Source: an uncultured Clostridia bacterium
Lineage (GTDB): Bacteria > Bacillota > Clostridia > UBA1381
Direction: 5' to 3'
DNA: 64,000 bases
NCBI GenBank assembly: GCA_944392335.1
Contig: CALXWJ010000097.1
Coordinates: 1 to 64,000 of the forward strand
The notes below the pieces were generated by a model that was not told the origin of the DNA, searched no databases, and saw nothing but the letters and a program-made list of their open reading frames with translations. How positions within the stretch are numbered: the first letter of the stretch is position 1; every line of letters starts with the position of its first letter. The position numbers were made by a program, and so were the translations under genes. Below are positions 43,505 to 52,536 of the stretch, in pieces.

Positions 43505-45322
43505 TTAAATTTCTATTTTTATTTTATGATCGATATTTGATATGTTTTTGTATTTTACGGTAAGTTTATACATGTTTTGTGAATCCCAATTGCTCTTTAC
43601 GGTATCGTCCGGGATTTCAAATTCTTCAACAGCAATGTCCCCGACAGTTTCCACAGATATTTTAACACCGTTTTGCAGGGTCAATACATTATCTTTTAAA
43701 GAGGGTTTTTGAACCAAAAAGTAGTTAAAGACAACAGAGTTACTTTTTGATTTTACATTTTCGTGTATGACAACGCTGTCATCATTTACCTTAATGGAGC
43801 GAAGGCATTTTGAGATTTTTGCTTCTTTCGGATATGCACTTTGATATTCGACATATACATCATTTTCGCCGAAGGTCATGCTGTCTGCTTTAAACTCCTT
43901 GCCTTCCCTCTGACCGATCCCGTCAAATTCCGGTACATTATGCCAAAAAGAAGGTATAGGGAAGATGGTATATCTTCTGTCGCTGAATACGTATTTTGTA
44001 TACGTTGGAGCACCCATATCTATGAATATCGGATATTCGCCCAAATATACAATGAAGTTCCCTATATCATTGTGATTATGACTTTCATCGTTGTTTCCGC
44101 CTTTAATCAATGTAATGAGATTTTTATCATTAATTAATTTCATTATTTGTAAATCGGGAAGGACTGTTGCTTTTTCGGGAACATAATCAATTTTTTTATT
44201 TAAGTCAAGATTTGCGGTAAAACATATATCTTTAATATTACGGTATATTGAATATAAGTCCCCTAAAGGATAGTACTTATTTGAAAGAGTATATGCAAAG
44301 TTATAAAGCAAAGTATTGTTTGTTCTCAATCCCATACGCATTACAAAAGTGAGCCCTTCTTTGTATGGTCTCGGACTGCAGTCCGCAAAACTTGCGTATG
44401 TAAAACCTTGTATATGTGCTTTGCGGATATAATCCATAATATTTCTCACAAGCGGAATTTCAAAATAGTCTGTTTTTTCACCTATCATATCGCTTATAAC
44501 TTCAAGGGCATCAAAGAATGAAGCGCCTGCCCTGCTCCAATATCCGGGTCCCTCGTCGCATCCTCCGTCCGGCTTATAGCCGTCAATGAAACGGTCAAGA
44601 CATTCCATGGATTTGTTCAGGATACGCTGACGTATCTGAGTATTTGATTCCGTTAAAGCCGCGGCAGTAAGTACATTTGAGATAATCCACGGATTCCAGT
44701 TGTTTACTTTTGGTGTTTCATATCCCATCCACCACATATTGTTAAACCGTAAAAACGGTATCAATATTCGCTGTTGGATGGTATATAGTATTTTATCGTT
44801 GATTATTTCGGGAACGGACTGTTCAAATTTATCCCGCAAAAAATAATAAACAGCTGCAAGTATCGCTCCTGTTTCGGCAGAAAATAGATCAATGTAGTGA
44901 AATTGATTGTCAAAACATTCGGGAAGCTGTGCATTTTCATAATCGGTAAAACCGAGTCTTTTTTTGTTGTGCGCGGGGATGACCCATGTGCTTTCTTCCA
45001 TTATAAGCCAAACGATATCGATGATTTTATCCATGTATTTGCCGCTGTTTTGAATGATTTCGCCGACAAACAGACGCTTGAGCATCATGCGCCTTTTAAA
45101 ATATCCTGATTCATATTCTGAACGGTTGCCGTCAGTTATAAAACGTTTATATTGACTTGCGTAGATTTGAGGAATCTCCTCATCCATGGCCTTATCCGCA
45201 TCCGCTATTAATATTTTTCCATAATCGCTTTCGGGTGTCGGAAGCTTACAGTCAAGATCACAAAATAATTTGAATTGTTCAAGGCTCAATACTTTGTGTT
45301 CCGCATTTTCAAAAATTTTCAT
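43505..45322 (-). CDS. Heparinase II/III family protein
   Basis: The 605-residue protein has an N-terminal alpha/alpha toroid (about 80-370, MWWMGYETPKVNNWNPWI, GGCDEGPGYWSRAGASFFD) and a C-terminal beta-sandwich. The start of the latter has SHNHNDIGNFIVY, the motif with the catalytic His of heparinase II/III and alginate lyases. No signal peptide is seen, so a cytoplasmic oligo-uronide lyase is likely. It overlaps the DUF4364 gene by 4 bases (coupled start). The substrate is unknown; uronates of plant or mucosal origin are likely by family. Confidence 0.85.
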   Translation of the reverse strand: MKIFENAEHKVLSLEQFKLFCDLDCKLPTPESDYGKILIADADKAMDEEIPQIYASQYKRFITDGNRSEYESGYFKRRMMLKRLFVGEIIQNSGKYMDKIIDIVWLIMEESTWVIPAHNKKRLGFTDYENAQLPECFDNQFHYIDLFSAETGAILAAVYYFLRDKFEQSVPEIINDKILYTIQQRILIPFLRFNNMWWMGYETPKVNNWNPWIISNVLTAAALTESNTQIRQRILNKSMECLDRFIDGYKPDGGCDEGPGYWSRAGASFFDALEVISDMIGEKTDYFEIPLVRNIMDYIRKAHIQGFTYASFADCSPRPYKEGLTFVMRMGLRTNNTLLYNFAYTLSNKYYPLGDLYSIYRNIKDICFTANLDLNKKIDYVPEKATVLPDLQIMKLINDKNLITLIKGGNNDESHNHNDIGNFIVYLGEYPIFIDMGAPTYTKYVFSDRRYTIFPIPSFWHNVPEFDGIGQREGKEFKADSMTFGENDVYVEYQSAYPKEAKISKCLRSIKVNDDSVVIHENVKSKSNSVVFNYFLVQKPSLKDNVLTLQNGVKISVETVGDIAVEEFEIPDDTVKSNWDSQNMYKLTVKYKNISNIDHKIKIEI

Positions 45323-45909
45323 TTTGTTTCCTCCTGTGTTTTAAAATCGGTTTTATTTTCTGTTTCATCATTATCATTATTACCAATCATATTTATAATT
45401 GTTTCATAAACTTTTTGAGGGTCTTTTTTAAATTCCTCAATCATGCTGCTGGCATATTTTCTTGTGCCGGCATATACCGAAAGCTTCATTAAAGGGGTGC
45501 TGCCGTCATATATGGCGAAGTCCGCCATGTATTCCGTTTCGCTTAAAGGGAGCAATTCGGCGGTAACACTTCTTTTAATTGCGTCCTCTTTAAAAAAGGG
45601 TGAAATGTAATTTTTGATGGGTTCTCTTATGTAAACCGGTATCTGATGTTCAAAAAATGTGTTGGCTTCACGTCCCCGCGAAAGAAGCTCACAGTATGTT
45701 TCTTTACCCGGAGGCTGAAAAATACGAATGTGCCCCGTTTTTTCAAGGTTGTCAAGAGCAATTCTAAAATCAGTGAATTTAATGTTACAATTGTCAAGTA
45801 CAAGGGAAGTAAGCTGATTATGGGTAACGATCCTGTCTGCTTTTGCCATTGTAAACAGTATGATGTATTGTATCATAACTTGATCTGTTATTTCTTTTTT
45901 ATACAGCAT
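45319..45909 (-). CDS. DUF4364 family winged-helix protein
   Basis: The 196-residue protein has an N-terminal winged-helix part (ITDQVMIQYIILFTMAKAD, TDFRIALDNLEKTGHIRIF) followed by a beta-rich domain and an acidic, Asn/Asp-rich tail. This is DUF4364, a clostridial family of unknown function that looks like a transcription regulator. Its stop overlaps the heparinase start (4 bases). A minus-strand TATAAT lies about 35 bases upstream of the start. Confidence 0.8.
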   Translation of the reverse strand: MLYKKEITDQVMIQYIILFTMAKADRIVTHNQLTSLVLDNCNIKFTDFRIALDNLEKTGHIRIFQPPGKETYCELLSRGREANTFFEHQIPVYIREPIKNYISPFFKEDAIKRSVTAELLPLSETEYMADFAIYDGSTPLMKLSVYAGTRKYASSMIEEFKKDPQKVYETIINMIGNNDNDETENKTDFKTQEETK

Positions 45910-46026
45910 TTTAATCTCCGAAAAAAATAATTTTTTTTAAAATTATTATAGCACATTATAAAAAAAAATGCTATAATTTTATTATAAAAACTTAAAAAAA
46001 TTTTTTGTAGTAATAGGAGAACGAAA

Positions 46027-46671
46027 ATGAGAAAAATAAATTATGAGGAAGAGCGCCTTAGATTAAAGAAAATGAGTGAAATTGAAAGACAAAAAAGGGA
46101 AGAAGGGTATTTATGTATTGCCGGGGTGGATGAGGCGGGAAGAGGGCCGTTGGCAGGAGCTGTATTTGCTGCCTGTGTTATACTGCCCGAGGGATGTGAG
46201 ATATTAGGGTTAAATGACTCAAAAAAACTTTCTGGGAAAAAAAGAGAAGCGCTGTTTGACGAAATCATTCAAAAGGCGGAGGATTACGGGGTCGCTTCGG
46301 TTGACGAAAAGATTATAGATGAGATAAACATATTGAACGCTACATATGTGGCTATGAATAAGGCGGTTTTTAATATGAAGAAGAAACCGGACTTTGTGCT
46401 GATAGACGGGAACAGTATAAAAGATATGGAAATACCGCATGAAACAGTGGTAAAAGGGGACGCAAAGAGTATAAGTATTGCCGCGGCGTCAATTTTGGCA
46501 AAGGTTTCGAGAGACCGCTATATTTGTGAAATTGCGCGCGAGTATCCCGAATATGGTTTTGAAAAACATAAGGGCTACGGGACAAAGGCACATATTGACG
46601 CCATTTTAAAATATGGGCCTTGTCCGATCCATAGGAAGACTTTTTTAAAGAAATTGCTGAATGATCATTAA
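46027..46671 (+). CDS. rnhB: Ribonuclease HII
   Basis: The 214-residue enzyme removes RNA from RNA-DNA hybrids. Its motifs are GVDEAGRGPLAGAV, LNDSKKLSGKKRE, VLIDGNSIKD, KGDAKSISIAAASILAKVSRD (acidic catalytic set complete) and the C-terminal HKGYGTKAHIDAILKYGPC, each normal. AATAGGAG precedes the ATG by 8 bases. It is followed by the YraN gene, a common pair. Confidence 0.95.
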   Translation: MRKINYEEERLRLKKMSEIERQKREEGYLCIAGVDEAGRGPLAGAVFAACVILPEGCEILGLNDSKKLSGKKREALFDEIIQKAEDYGVASVDEKIIDEINILNATYVAMNKAVFNMKKKPDFVLIDGNSIKDMEIPHETVVKGDAKSISIAAASILAKVSRDRYICEIAREYPEYGFEKHKGYGTKAHIDAILKYGPCPIHRKTFLKKLLNDH

Positions 46672-46719
46672 TATAAAATATTGATAAAAAACTATACAAT
46701 TGATCTTGGGAGACTGGCT

Positions 46720-47091
46720 ATGAGTACAAAAAATATCGGGGATTTCGGAGAGATCTCAGTGTGTGAATATTTAATAAAAAAAGGTTATACGATCATTGAA
46801 AGAAATTTTCATACTGCATATGGGGAAATAGATATAATCGCGGAAAAAAACAATTGCATTTGCTTTGTTGAGGTGAAAACCAGAAAGAATAACCGTTACG
46901 GAAATGCAAGTGAGTATGTGGACAAAGCCAAACAGAAAAAAATTATAGCTTCGGCGCTGCTTTATCTGGGAGAAAATACCGATGCACAGACTAGATTCGA
47001 TGTCGCTGAGGTATATTATTATAAAACAGAAGCTATTTTAACGGTGAAAAGAATAAATTACATAGAAAATGCTTTTATTTATGAAGAATAA
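46720..47091 (+). CDS. YraN/UPF0102 family endonuclease-like protein
   Basis: The 123-residue protein has the UPF0102 core GDFGEISVCEYLIKKGYTII, NFHTAYGEIDIIAEKN and CFVEVKTRKNNRYG, with the D-ExK catalytic residues of the restriction-endonuclease fold. The exact role is unclear. The ATG at 46720 has GGGAG 8 bases upstream; the frame extends 13 codons to a TTG without a better ribosome site. Confidence 0.88.
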   Translation: MSTKNIGDFGEISVCEYLIKKGYTIIERNFHTAYGEIDIIAEKNNCICFVEVKTRKNNRYGNASEYVDKAKQKKIIASALLYLGENTDAQTRFDVAEVYYYKTEAILTVKRINYIENAFIYEE

Positions 47092-47163
47092 GGAATCGGC
47101 CCGGAAATACTATCGCAGATCATGATAGGGTATCCCTGAGCCATGCTTTTTAGATAATAAAAA

Positions 47164-47198
47164 CGCGGCGGAATTTTTAAATCCCGCCGCGAAAAAAA
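47164..47198. terminator. Bidirectional terminator, GC-rich stem
   Basis: CGCGGCGG and CCGCCGCG form an 8-bp stem that may extend by GA/TC, with A runs on the right and T on the left of the plus strand. It serves the convergent yraN and SLOG genes. Confidence 0.8.
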
Positions 47199-47200
47199 TT

Positions 47201-47722
47201 TTAAAATGGTTCTGCAAGCACACAAATGTTATCAACCGGTTTATTTGCTTTTAAAGCCATGGAAACGGTTTGGCTTGTTCCGCTTCTCAGATGGGAAAGA
47301 CATGCGATACCGCAGCTTGAATATTGTACAAGTGCGGTATTTCTGATTTTCATGCAGTCTTTTGTGTATGTTTCTCCGGTATAAAAAACAAATGCGGCAT
47401 TTTTTATAAGATTTTTTAAAACATCACGGTCTTGTTTTTTCCATTTGCAGGTATAATCCTTGCTGGGAAGAAACAATATCAAATTTATATCGGGAAATGA
47501 ATTTTTTTGAAGCTGTAAAACATAATTTGCGGCAACTGTATCAAACCCCAAGGCGCCACCTGAAATAAAGTTCCTGATACCCTCTTTGTATTTGGTTGAA
47601 ATGGTATCGTTAAGCTGCAGATCGAGGATATTGAGGATCTTTTTCGGTATCTTCCTGTGTCCCGTAAAGAAACAGGTTTTATTAATGTCTATATCTTCAA
47701 TACTGTGGATTTTATTTTTCAT
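47201..47722 (-). CDS. DUF1273/YpsA-like SLOG family protein
   Basis: The 173-residue protein begins TCFFTGHRKIP and has FISGGALGFDTVAANYVLQL, LILFLPSKDYTCKW and AFVFYTGETYTKDCM, the Rossmann-like SLOG core of the YpsA/DUF1273 group. These proteins are thought to bind nucleotide-derived ligands; the function here is unknown. It stands alone between convergent yraN and the dap genes. A weak AAAGG lies upstream. Confidence 0.8.
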   Translation of the reverse strand: MKNKIHSIEDIDINKTCFFTGHRKIPKKILNILDLQLNDTISTKYKEGIRNFISGGALGFDTVAANYVLQLQKNSFPDINLILFLPSKDYTCKWKKQDRDVLKNLIKNAAFVFYTGETYTKDCMKIRNTALVQYSSCGIACLSHLRSGTSQTVSMALKANKPVDNICVLAEPF

Positions 47723-47766
47723 TTAAAAGCCTTTCGTGAATTTTAAATAATAAAATTAAATATCTG

Positions 47767-48528
47767 TCAGTTTATGGAATTTACCAGATCAGTCATTGAA
47801 TAATAACCGCTTGGTTTATCTTTTAAAAATTTTGCGGCTCTTATGGCGCCTGCGGCAAATACTTCTTTGCTTTGTGCCGAATGTGACAATGAAATAACTT
47901 CATTATGCCCGGCAAAGAGAACCTCATGTTCCCCAACTATTGTACCGCCGCGCACGGCATGCAGTCCGATTTCATTTTTTGCGCGCTTTGTCCGCCTGTT
48001 ATGTCTGTCATAAACATATTGAGGCGGATTATCAAGAACGGATGAAATTTCATCGGCTATTGAAAGCGCCGTACCGGAGGGGGCATCGATTTTTTGATTA
48101 TGATGTTTTTCAATGATTTCAATATCAAAATCATTCCCAAGGAGCATTGCCGCTTTTTTTGCCAAATTAATAAGAAGGTTAATGCCCAAGCTCATATTTG
48201 CTGACATAAATACCGGTATTTGCTTCGACGCTTCAACAATCATTTCTTTTTGCTCTTCACTAAGCCCTGTGGTTGCGGCAATAATTGCTGTTTTTGTTTC
48301 CAAAGCATATTTCAGCAAGCCGTCAAGCGCACTTGGATGAGAAAAATCTATTATTACATCTGCTTTTAGTGTACATTTTGAAATATCCGTGTATACAGGG
48401 TAATCCTGCTTTATAAAATCATTAATATCAAAGCCGGCAACGATCTTACAGTCATTGTCATGAGAAACCAATTCCGTGATGACGCTCCCCATTTTACCGT
48501 TGCAGCCGTTTAAAATAATGTTTGTCAT
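47767..48528 (-). CDS. dapB: 4-hydroxy-tetrahydrodipicolinate reductase
   Basis: The 253-residue enzyme reduces the DapA product in lysine and diaminopimelate synthesis. Motifs are NGCNGKMGSVI for the cofactor, EIIEKHHNQKIDAPSGTAL for the active site, and GGTIVGEHEVLF. The start at 48528 follows GGAG by 10 bases; the frame extends 12 codons upstream without need. It is the last gene of the riboswitch-controlled asd-dapA-dapB operon. Confidence 0.95.
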   Translation of the reverse strand: MTNIILNGCNGKMGSVITELVSHDNDCKIVAGFDINDFIKQDYPVYTDISKCTLKADVIIDFSHPSALDGLLKYALETKTAIIAATTGLSEEQKEMIVEASKQIPVFMSANMSLGINLLINLAKKAAMLLGNDFDIEIIEKHHNQKIDAPSGTALSIADEISSVLDNPPQYVYDRHNRRTKRAKNEIGLHAVRGGTIVGEHEVLFAGHNEVISLSHSAQSKEVFAAGAIRAAKFLKDKPSGYYSMTDLVNSIN

Positions 48529-48614
48529 TTGAAAATTCTCCATTCCGCCGCCAAAGTGCGGCATGTATAATTATATATAAATAATTATGTATTTTAAGAA
48601 AATATGTAAATATT

Positions 48615-49508
48615 TTAATATAATTTTTTTACTCCGAAAGCTTCGAGTGATTCCATCAGTATTTTTAAATTGTTTTCATCCAACGGTCCTAACGGCAGTC
48701 TTACATCTCCTACCTTGTAACCCAATTCTTTCATGGCATACTTAACCGGAACAGGATTTACTTCAATAAAAAGTTTATTTATCAAATCAAGCATTTGAAG
48801 CTGTAATTTTCTTGAACCTTCAATATCTCCGTTTAAGAACATTTCGCATATATCATGAGTTTCATCGGGAAGTATGTTTGCAACAACAGAAATAACACCT
48901 TTACCGCCCAGTGACATCATGGGTACAATCATATCGTCATTGCCGGAATACAGATAAAGCTCAGGAACTTCTGCCGCGACTTTGGCTGTATAGCTTATAT
49001 TTCCGCTTGCTTCTTTTAAACCGACAATGTTATCGATTTTTGCGAGTTCTTTTAAAACATCTATTGAAAAATTCATACCTGTTCTTGAAGGTACATTATA
49101 AAGAATAATAGGAATGTCAACTGCTTTGGCAATAGCTTTAAAATGTGCGATTACACCGCTCTTATTCGCTTTGTTGTAGTAGGGCGTAACGGAGAGAAGT
49201 CCGTCTGCCCCAAGTTGTTCTGCTCTTTTTGAAAGATTGATTGCGTGATTTGTATCATTGCTTCCTGTACCTGCAATTATCGGTATTCTGTGATTTGCCT
49301 GCTTTACCGTGTATTCAATGGCAGCTAAATGCTCCTCATCGGGCATAGCAGATGCCTCTCCTGTAGTACCGCATATAATAATTGCATCTGTTTTTCGTTC
49401 TATATGCATTTCGATCAATTCGCCGAGTGAGTTATAGTTTATTTCATGGTTATCGGTAAACGGCGTTACAATTGCAACGCCCGATCCGGTAAATGGTAAT
49501 TGCTTCAT
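48615..49508 (-). CDS. dapA: 4-hydroxy-tetrahydrodipicolinate synthase
   Basis: The 297-residue enzyme condenses pyruvate with aspartate semialdehyde. It has IICGTTGEASAMPDEE, the Tyr in IILYNVPSRTG and the Schiff-base Lys in IVGLKEASGN. GAAAGGAT precedes the ATG. Position between asd and dapB under a lysine riboswitch fixes its role, unlike the DHDPS-family protein at 16285. Confidence 0.96.
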   Translation of the reverse strand: MKQLPFTGSGVAIVTPFTDNHEINYNSLGELIEMHIERKTDAIIICGTTGEASAMPDEEHLAAIEYTVKQANHRIPIIAGTGSNDTNHAINLSKRAEQLGADGLLSVTPYYNKANKSGVIAHFKAIAKAVDIPIILYNVPSRTGMNFSIDVLKELAKIDNIVGLKEASGNISYTAKVAAEVPELYLYSGNDDMIVPMMSLGGKGVISVVANILPDETHDICEMFLNGDIEGSRKLQLQMLDLINKLFIEVNPVPVKYAMKELGYKVGDVRLPLGPLDENNLKILMESLEAFGVKKLY

Positions 49509-49573
49509 AATAAAAATCCTTTCTTTTTATAATAAATAATTTTGAAATATCATATTTGCGTCGGTTTTAACGA

Positions 49574-50656
49574 TCAGTCCATATAGCCTTGAGCGGTCAA
49601 GAGCTCTGCCATCAGAACACCGCCGCCTGCTGCCCCTCTTAACGTATTGTGGGACAAGCATACAAATTTATAATCATATTGTGTATCGGGACGGAGTCTG
49701 CCGATGGAAATTGCCATTCCGCCTTCAAGATCTCTGTCAAGCTTTGCCTGTGGTCTGTCATTCTCTTCAAAATAATTCAAAAATTGCTTTGGCGCGTGAG
49801 GCAATTTGAGCTGCTGGGGAATCCCTGAAAATTCTTTCCATGCTTTTTTGATCTCATCAATGGCCGGTTTCTTTTCAAAGCTTACAAATACGGCCGCGAA
49901 ATGACCGTTTGATACCGGGACCCTTAAGCATTGAGTTGTGATTGACGGTGTGTCTGCATCAACAATTTTATCCCCTTCTATCTTGCCCCATATTTTAAGA
50001 GGTTCGATCTCGCTTTTTTCTTCTTCTCCGCCAATATACGGAATAAGATTATCCATCATTTCCGGCCATGTTTCAAAAGTTTTTCCGGCGCCGGAAATTG
50101 CCTGATACGTTGTTACGAGACATTTTGTTACCCCGTATTCCTTAAGCGGGTGCAGAGCCGGAACGTAGCTTTGTATTGAGCAGTTTGACTTAACGGCGAT
50201 AAATCCTTTTTTTGTTCCCAGTCTTTTCTTTTGCGCGTTGATTATCTCCGCGTGTTCCGGATTCAATTCGGGAATGATCATCGGAACATCAGGCGTATGC
50301 CTGTGTGCGGAATTATTTGAGATAACCGGGCATTCTGCTTTTGCGTATGCTTCCTCAAGCGCTTTTATTTCATCCTTTTTCATGTCTACCGCGCAAAAAA
50401 CAAAGTCTACCATGGATGCAATTTTTTCAATATCCGCCGCAGCGTCCATAACCGTCATGCTTGCAACAGATGATGGGATTTCAATATCCATTGCCCATTT
50501 TGAAGAAACGGCGTCGGAGTATTTTTTTCCGGCGCTTCTGGGAGATGCTGCCAGTACCTCTATGGTATACCAGGGATGATCATATAATAAAGTAATAAAT
50601 CTTTGACCGACCATACCTGTTGCCCCTATAATACCTACCTTATAATTTTCTTTCAT
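49574..50656 (-). CDS. asd: Aspartate-semialdehyde dehydrogenase
   Basis: The 360-residue enzyme reduces aspartyl phosphate. The NADP motif is GIIGATGMVGQRF, and the active-site Cys lies in VKSNCSIQSYVPAL; the His region is RVPVSNGHFAAVFV. The length of about 360 residues and these motifs fit the longer archaeal/fungal-like subgroup, also found in clostridia. GGAAG precedes the start. It is the first gene after the lysine riboswitch. Confidence 0.93.
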   Translation of the reverse strand: MKENYKVGIIGATGMVGQRFITLLYDHPWYTIEVLAASPRSAGKKYSDAVSSKWAMDIEIPSSVASMTVMDAAADIEKIASMVDFVFCAVDMKKDEIKALEEAYAKAECPVISNNSAHRHTPDVPMIIPELNPEHAEIINAQKKRLGTKKGFIAVKSNCSIQSYVPALHPLKEYGVTKCLVTTYQAISGAGKTFETWPEMMDNLIPYIGGEEEKSEIEPLKIWGKIEGDKIVDADTPSITTQCLRVPVSNGHFAAVFVSFEKKPAIDEIKKAWKEFSGIPQQLKLPHAPKQFLNYFEENDRPQAKLDRDLEGGMAISIGRLRPDTQYDYKFVCLSHNTLRGAAGGGVLMAELLTAQGYMD

Positions 50657-50782
50657 GCTGTATACTTCCTTTCTGTTTTTTTAAAATAATCGCGAAACAT
50701 AATCACGGTATCAATATACCAAGCATAGAGCTGCACAGTATAAAAAAATTTCATTTTGCGTTTTTGTATATATTTTTAACTA

Positions 50783-51010
50783 TTAAAAAAACAATAGCTG
50801 CAGGGAGCTATTGCTGAAACGGCATAAAAATGCTTTTTGCAGTAGCTCTCCATCATTTGTGTAATGATGACAGCCGCAATGCTATTAACATTACGTCCAG
50901 CAACAGATCATACGGATTGACCGTCACTTCGGCATTGTTTCCTTTCACAACAAACAAATTCTCCGCAAAACATCTCGTTGTTACTTATAAAAAATGCGCC
51001 TCTACCTCTA
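50783..51010 (-). ncRNA. Lysine riboswitch (L-box) with terminator
   Basis: On the minus strand the leader opens with AGAGGTAGAGGCGC and contains AAGTAAC, ATGCCGAAGTGACGG, GTTGCTGGACG, GCGGCTGTCATCATT and ATGATGGAGAGCTACTGC in the order of the lysine aptamer; the first and last segments form P1. It is followed by the terminator stem CAATAGCTCCC..., pairing with CTATTG before a seven-T run (about 50812-50783). It controls the asd-dapA-dapB genes; lysine should stop transcription. Confidence 0.93.
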
Positions 51011-51018
51011 TGTTTAAT

Positions 51019-51047
51019 ATATTATCATTAATTTATCAAGATGTCAA
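51019..51047 (-). promoter_or_regulatory. Promoter of the lysine-riboswitch operon
   Basis: On the minus strand TTGACA (51047-51042) and TAATAT (51024-51019) are 17 bases apart; transcription would start next to the aptamer. Confidence 0.75.
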
Positions 51048-51105
51048 TATAATTTAAGAAATTTTGCCTGTTAAAAAAAAATTATAAAAAATGTAAATAA
51101 TATAC

Positions 51106-51134
51106 TTGATTTTATATAAAAAGTATGATATAAT
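51106..51134 (+). promoter_or_regulatory. Promoter of rplS
   Basis: TTGATT (51106-51111) and TATAAT (51129-51134) are 17 bases apart. The start of transcription should lie about 65 bases before the rplS start codon. Confidence 0.7.
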
Positions 51135-51154
51135 ATCCAAGTTAAATTATGAAT

Positions 51155-51205
51155 GGTCCTCTGCCTCGGTCGGCACGAACATTTAAGATATGAGAGGAGG
51201 GCATA
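51155..51205 (+). ncRNA. Ribosomal protein L19 leader (candidate)
   Basis: CCTCT (51158-51162) pairs with AGAGG (51193-51197), enclosing an inner hairpin TGCC-TCGGTC-GGCA. The 3' strand of the outer stem overlaps the Shine-Dalgarno AGGAGG (51195-51200), so the fold would hide the ribosome site. Position and two-stem shape agree with the known L19 leader of Firmicutes, but no covariance search was possible. Confidence 0.55.
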
Positions 51206-51559
51206 ATGATGAACTCAAATGAAATCATTAATGCTTTGACAAAAGACCAAATCAGAACTGATTTACCTGAACTTAAGGTGGGTAATAACGTAAAGGTTTA
51301 CCAGAAAATAGTTGAAGGTAACAGAACAAGAACACAGATGTTTGAAGGAACCATAATAAAGGTTCAGGGCGGCGGTATTTCGCAGACATTTACAGCAAGA
51401 CGTTTATCATATGGTGTAGGTGTGGAAAAAACCTGGCCTGTAAATTCGCCGAATATTGAAAGAATTGAAGTTTCAAGACTCGGTAAAGTAAGACGTGCAA
51501 GATTGTTCTATCTTCGTGACAGAGTTGGTAAGTCTGCAAAAGTTAAGGAAAAAATATGA
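51206..51559 (+). CDS. rplS: 50S ribosomal protein L19
   Basis: The 117-residue protein shows the L19 core: [60 protein letters not shown] and [20 protein letters not shown], all normal. Two ATG codons lie side by side; the second (51209) is 8 bases from AGGAGG and may be the one used. L19 lies at the 30S-50S interface. A terminator follows directly. Confidence 0.97.
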   Translation: MMNSNEIINALTKDQIRTDLPELKVGNNVKVYQKIVEGNRTRTQMFEGTIIKVQGGGISQTFTARRLSYGVGVEKTWPVNSPNIERIEVSRLGKVRRARLFYLRDRVGKSAKVKEKI

Positions 51560-51577
51560 TTTTCCTGTTGATATGAG

Positions 51578-51606
51578 AAAAAAAGGGACAGGTACTGTCC
51601 CTTTTT
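51578..51606 (+). terminator. Terminator of rplS
   Basis: AAAAAGGGACAG and CTGTCCCTTTTT form a strong stem (51580s-51606) with a GTA-type loop and a T run. Confidence 0.85.
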
Positions 51607-51747
51607 GCTTGTAGACTGAGTTTGAATTTTGTATATTTAGAATTCGGTTAATAATATTTAAATAAATATTTACATATATTATTATAACAGACACGTTTAA
51701 TCTAAAGTGGTTTTGAAGTGATTGTACAGCGGAATGGAGGAATAATA

Positions 51748-52476
51748 ATGAGTGATTTACCGGAAAACAAAAAACAGGACACAACAGATGAAATAAATGC
51801 CGAAGCAAGTGAAATAAATAATGAACCTGAAATGGTGGAAGAAGTAGGAAAAGAAGTGTTCAGCCTGAAGAAAGAGGTTTTTGAATGGGTTTACACCATT
51901 GCAATAGCTTTGGTAATAGCTTTCCTTATAAAAGGCTTTTTATTTGACATAGTACGAGTAGACGGTGAGTCTATGTATCCTACATTGATGAATAATGACA
52001 GACTTGTTGTAACCAAGATAGGTTACAAACCTCAGCAAAAGGATATAGTTATATTGGATTCAACATATCATAAGAGAGATGAATATTATCAGAATCTTGA
52101 AATGAACGGAGAAAAATATAACTGGTTTACAAAGATGATAAATTATTTCAGTCTGCCTGATAGCTTAAAAATACGCTATTATGTAAAAAGAGTAATTGCT
52201 TTGCCGGGACAGACAGTGGATATTCATGACGGAAATGTTTATGTAGACGGAGAACTTCTTGAGGAAGAATATTATGACGGAACAACATCAACATATGATT
52301 CGGAAGTTCAATTCCCGATGGAAATTCAGGATGGTTATGTTTTTGTGATGGGAGATAACAGAGGAAACAGTAAAGACAGCCGTTCTTCGTCTCTTGGTCA
52401 GGTGCCATTTGAGGCAATTGTGGGTAAAGCACAGCTGAGAATATGGCCGTTTGATTCATTTGGATTTGTAGAATAA
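51748..52476 (+). CDS. lepB: Signal peptidase I
   Basis: The 242-residue protein has a cytoplasmic acidic N-terminus (about 1-48), one membrane segment (about 49-66) and the S26 protease domain. The catalytic Ser lies in VDGESMYPTL and the Lys in YYVKRVIALPGQ; VFVMGDNRGNSKDSR is the third box. It cleaves signal peptides, such as those of the large surface proteins downstream. The start at 51748 follows GGAGG by 8 bases. Confidence 0.94.
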   Translation: MSDLPENKKQDTTDEINAEASEINNEPEMVEEVGKEVFSLKKEVFEWVYTIAIALVIAFLIKGFLFDIVRVDGESMYPTLMNNDRLVVTKIGYKPQQKDIVILDSTYHKRDEYYQNLEMNGEKYNWFTKMINYFSLPDSLKIRYYVKRVIALPGQTVDIHDGNVYVDGELLEEEYYDGTTSTYDSEVQFPMEIQDGYVFVMGDNRGNSKDSRSSSLGQVPFEAIVGKAQLRIWPFDSFGFVE

Positions 52477-52536
52477 AAAGGTGAACCGTTGCTTTTTGGC
52501 TGCGGTTCAATTAATATTTGAAAACGGAGATAAATT

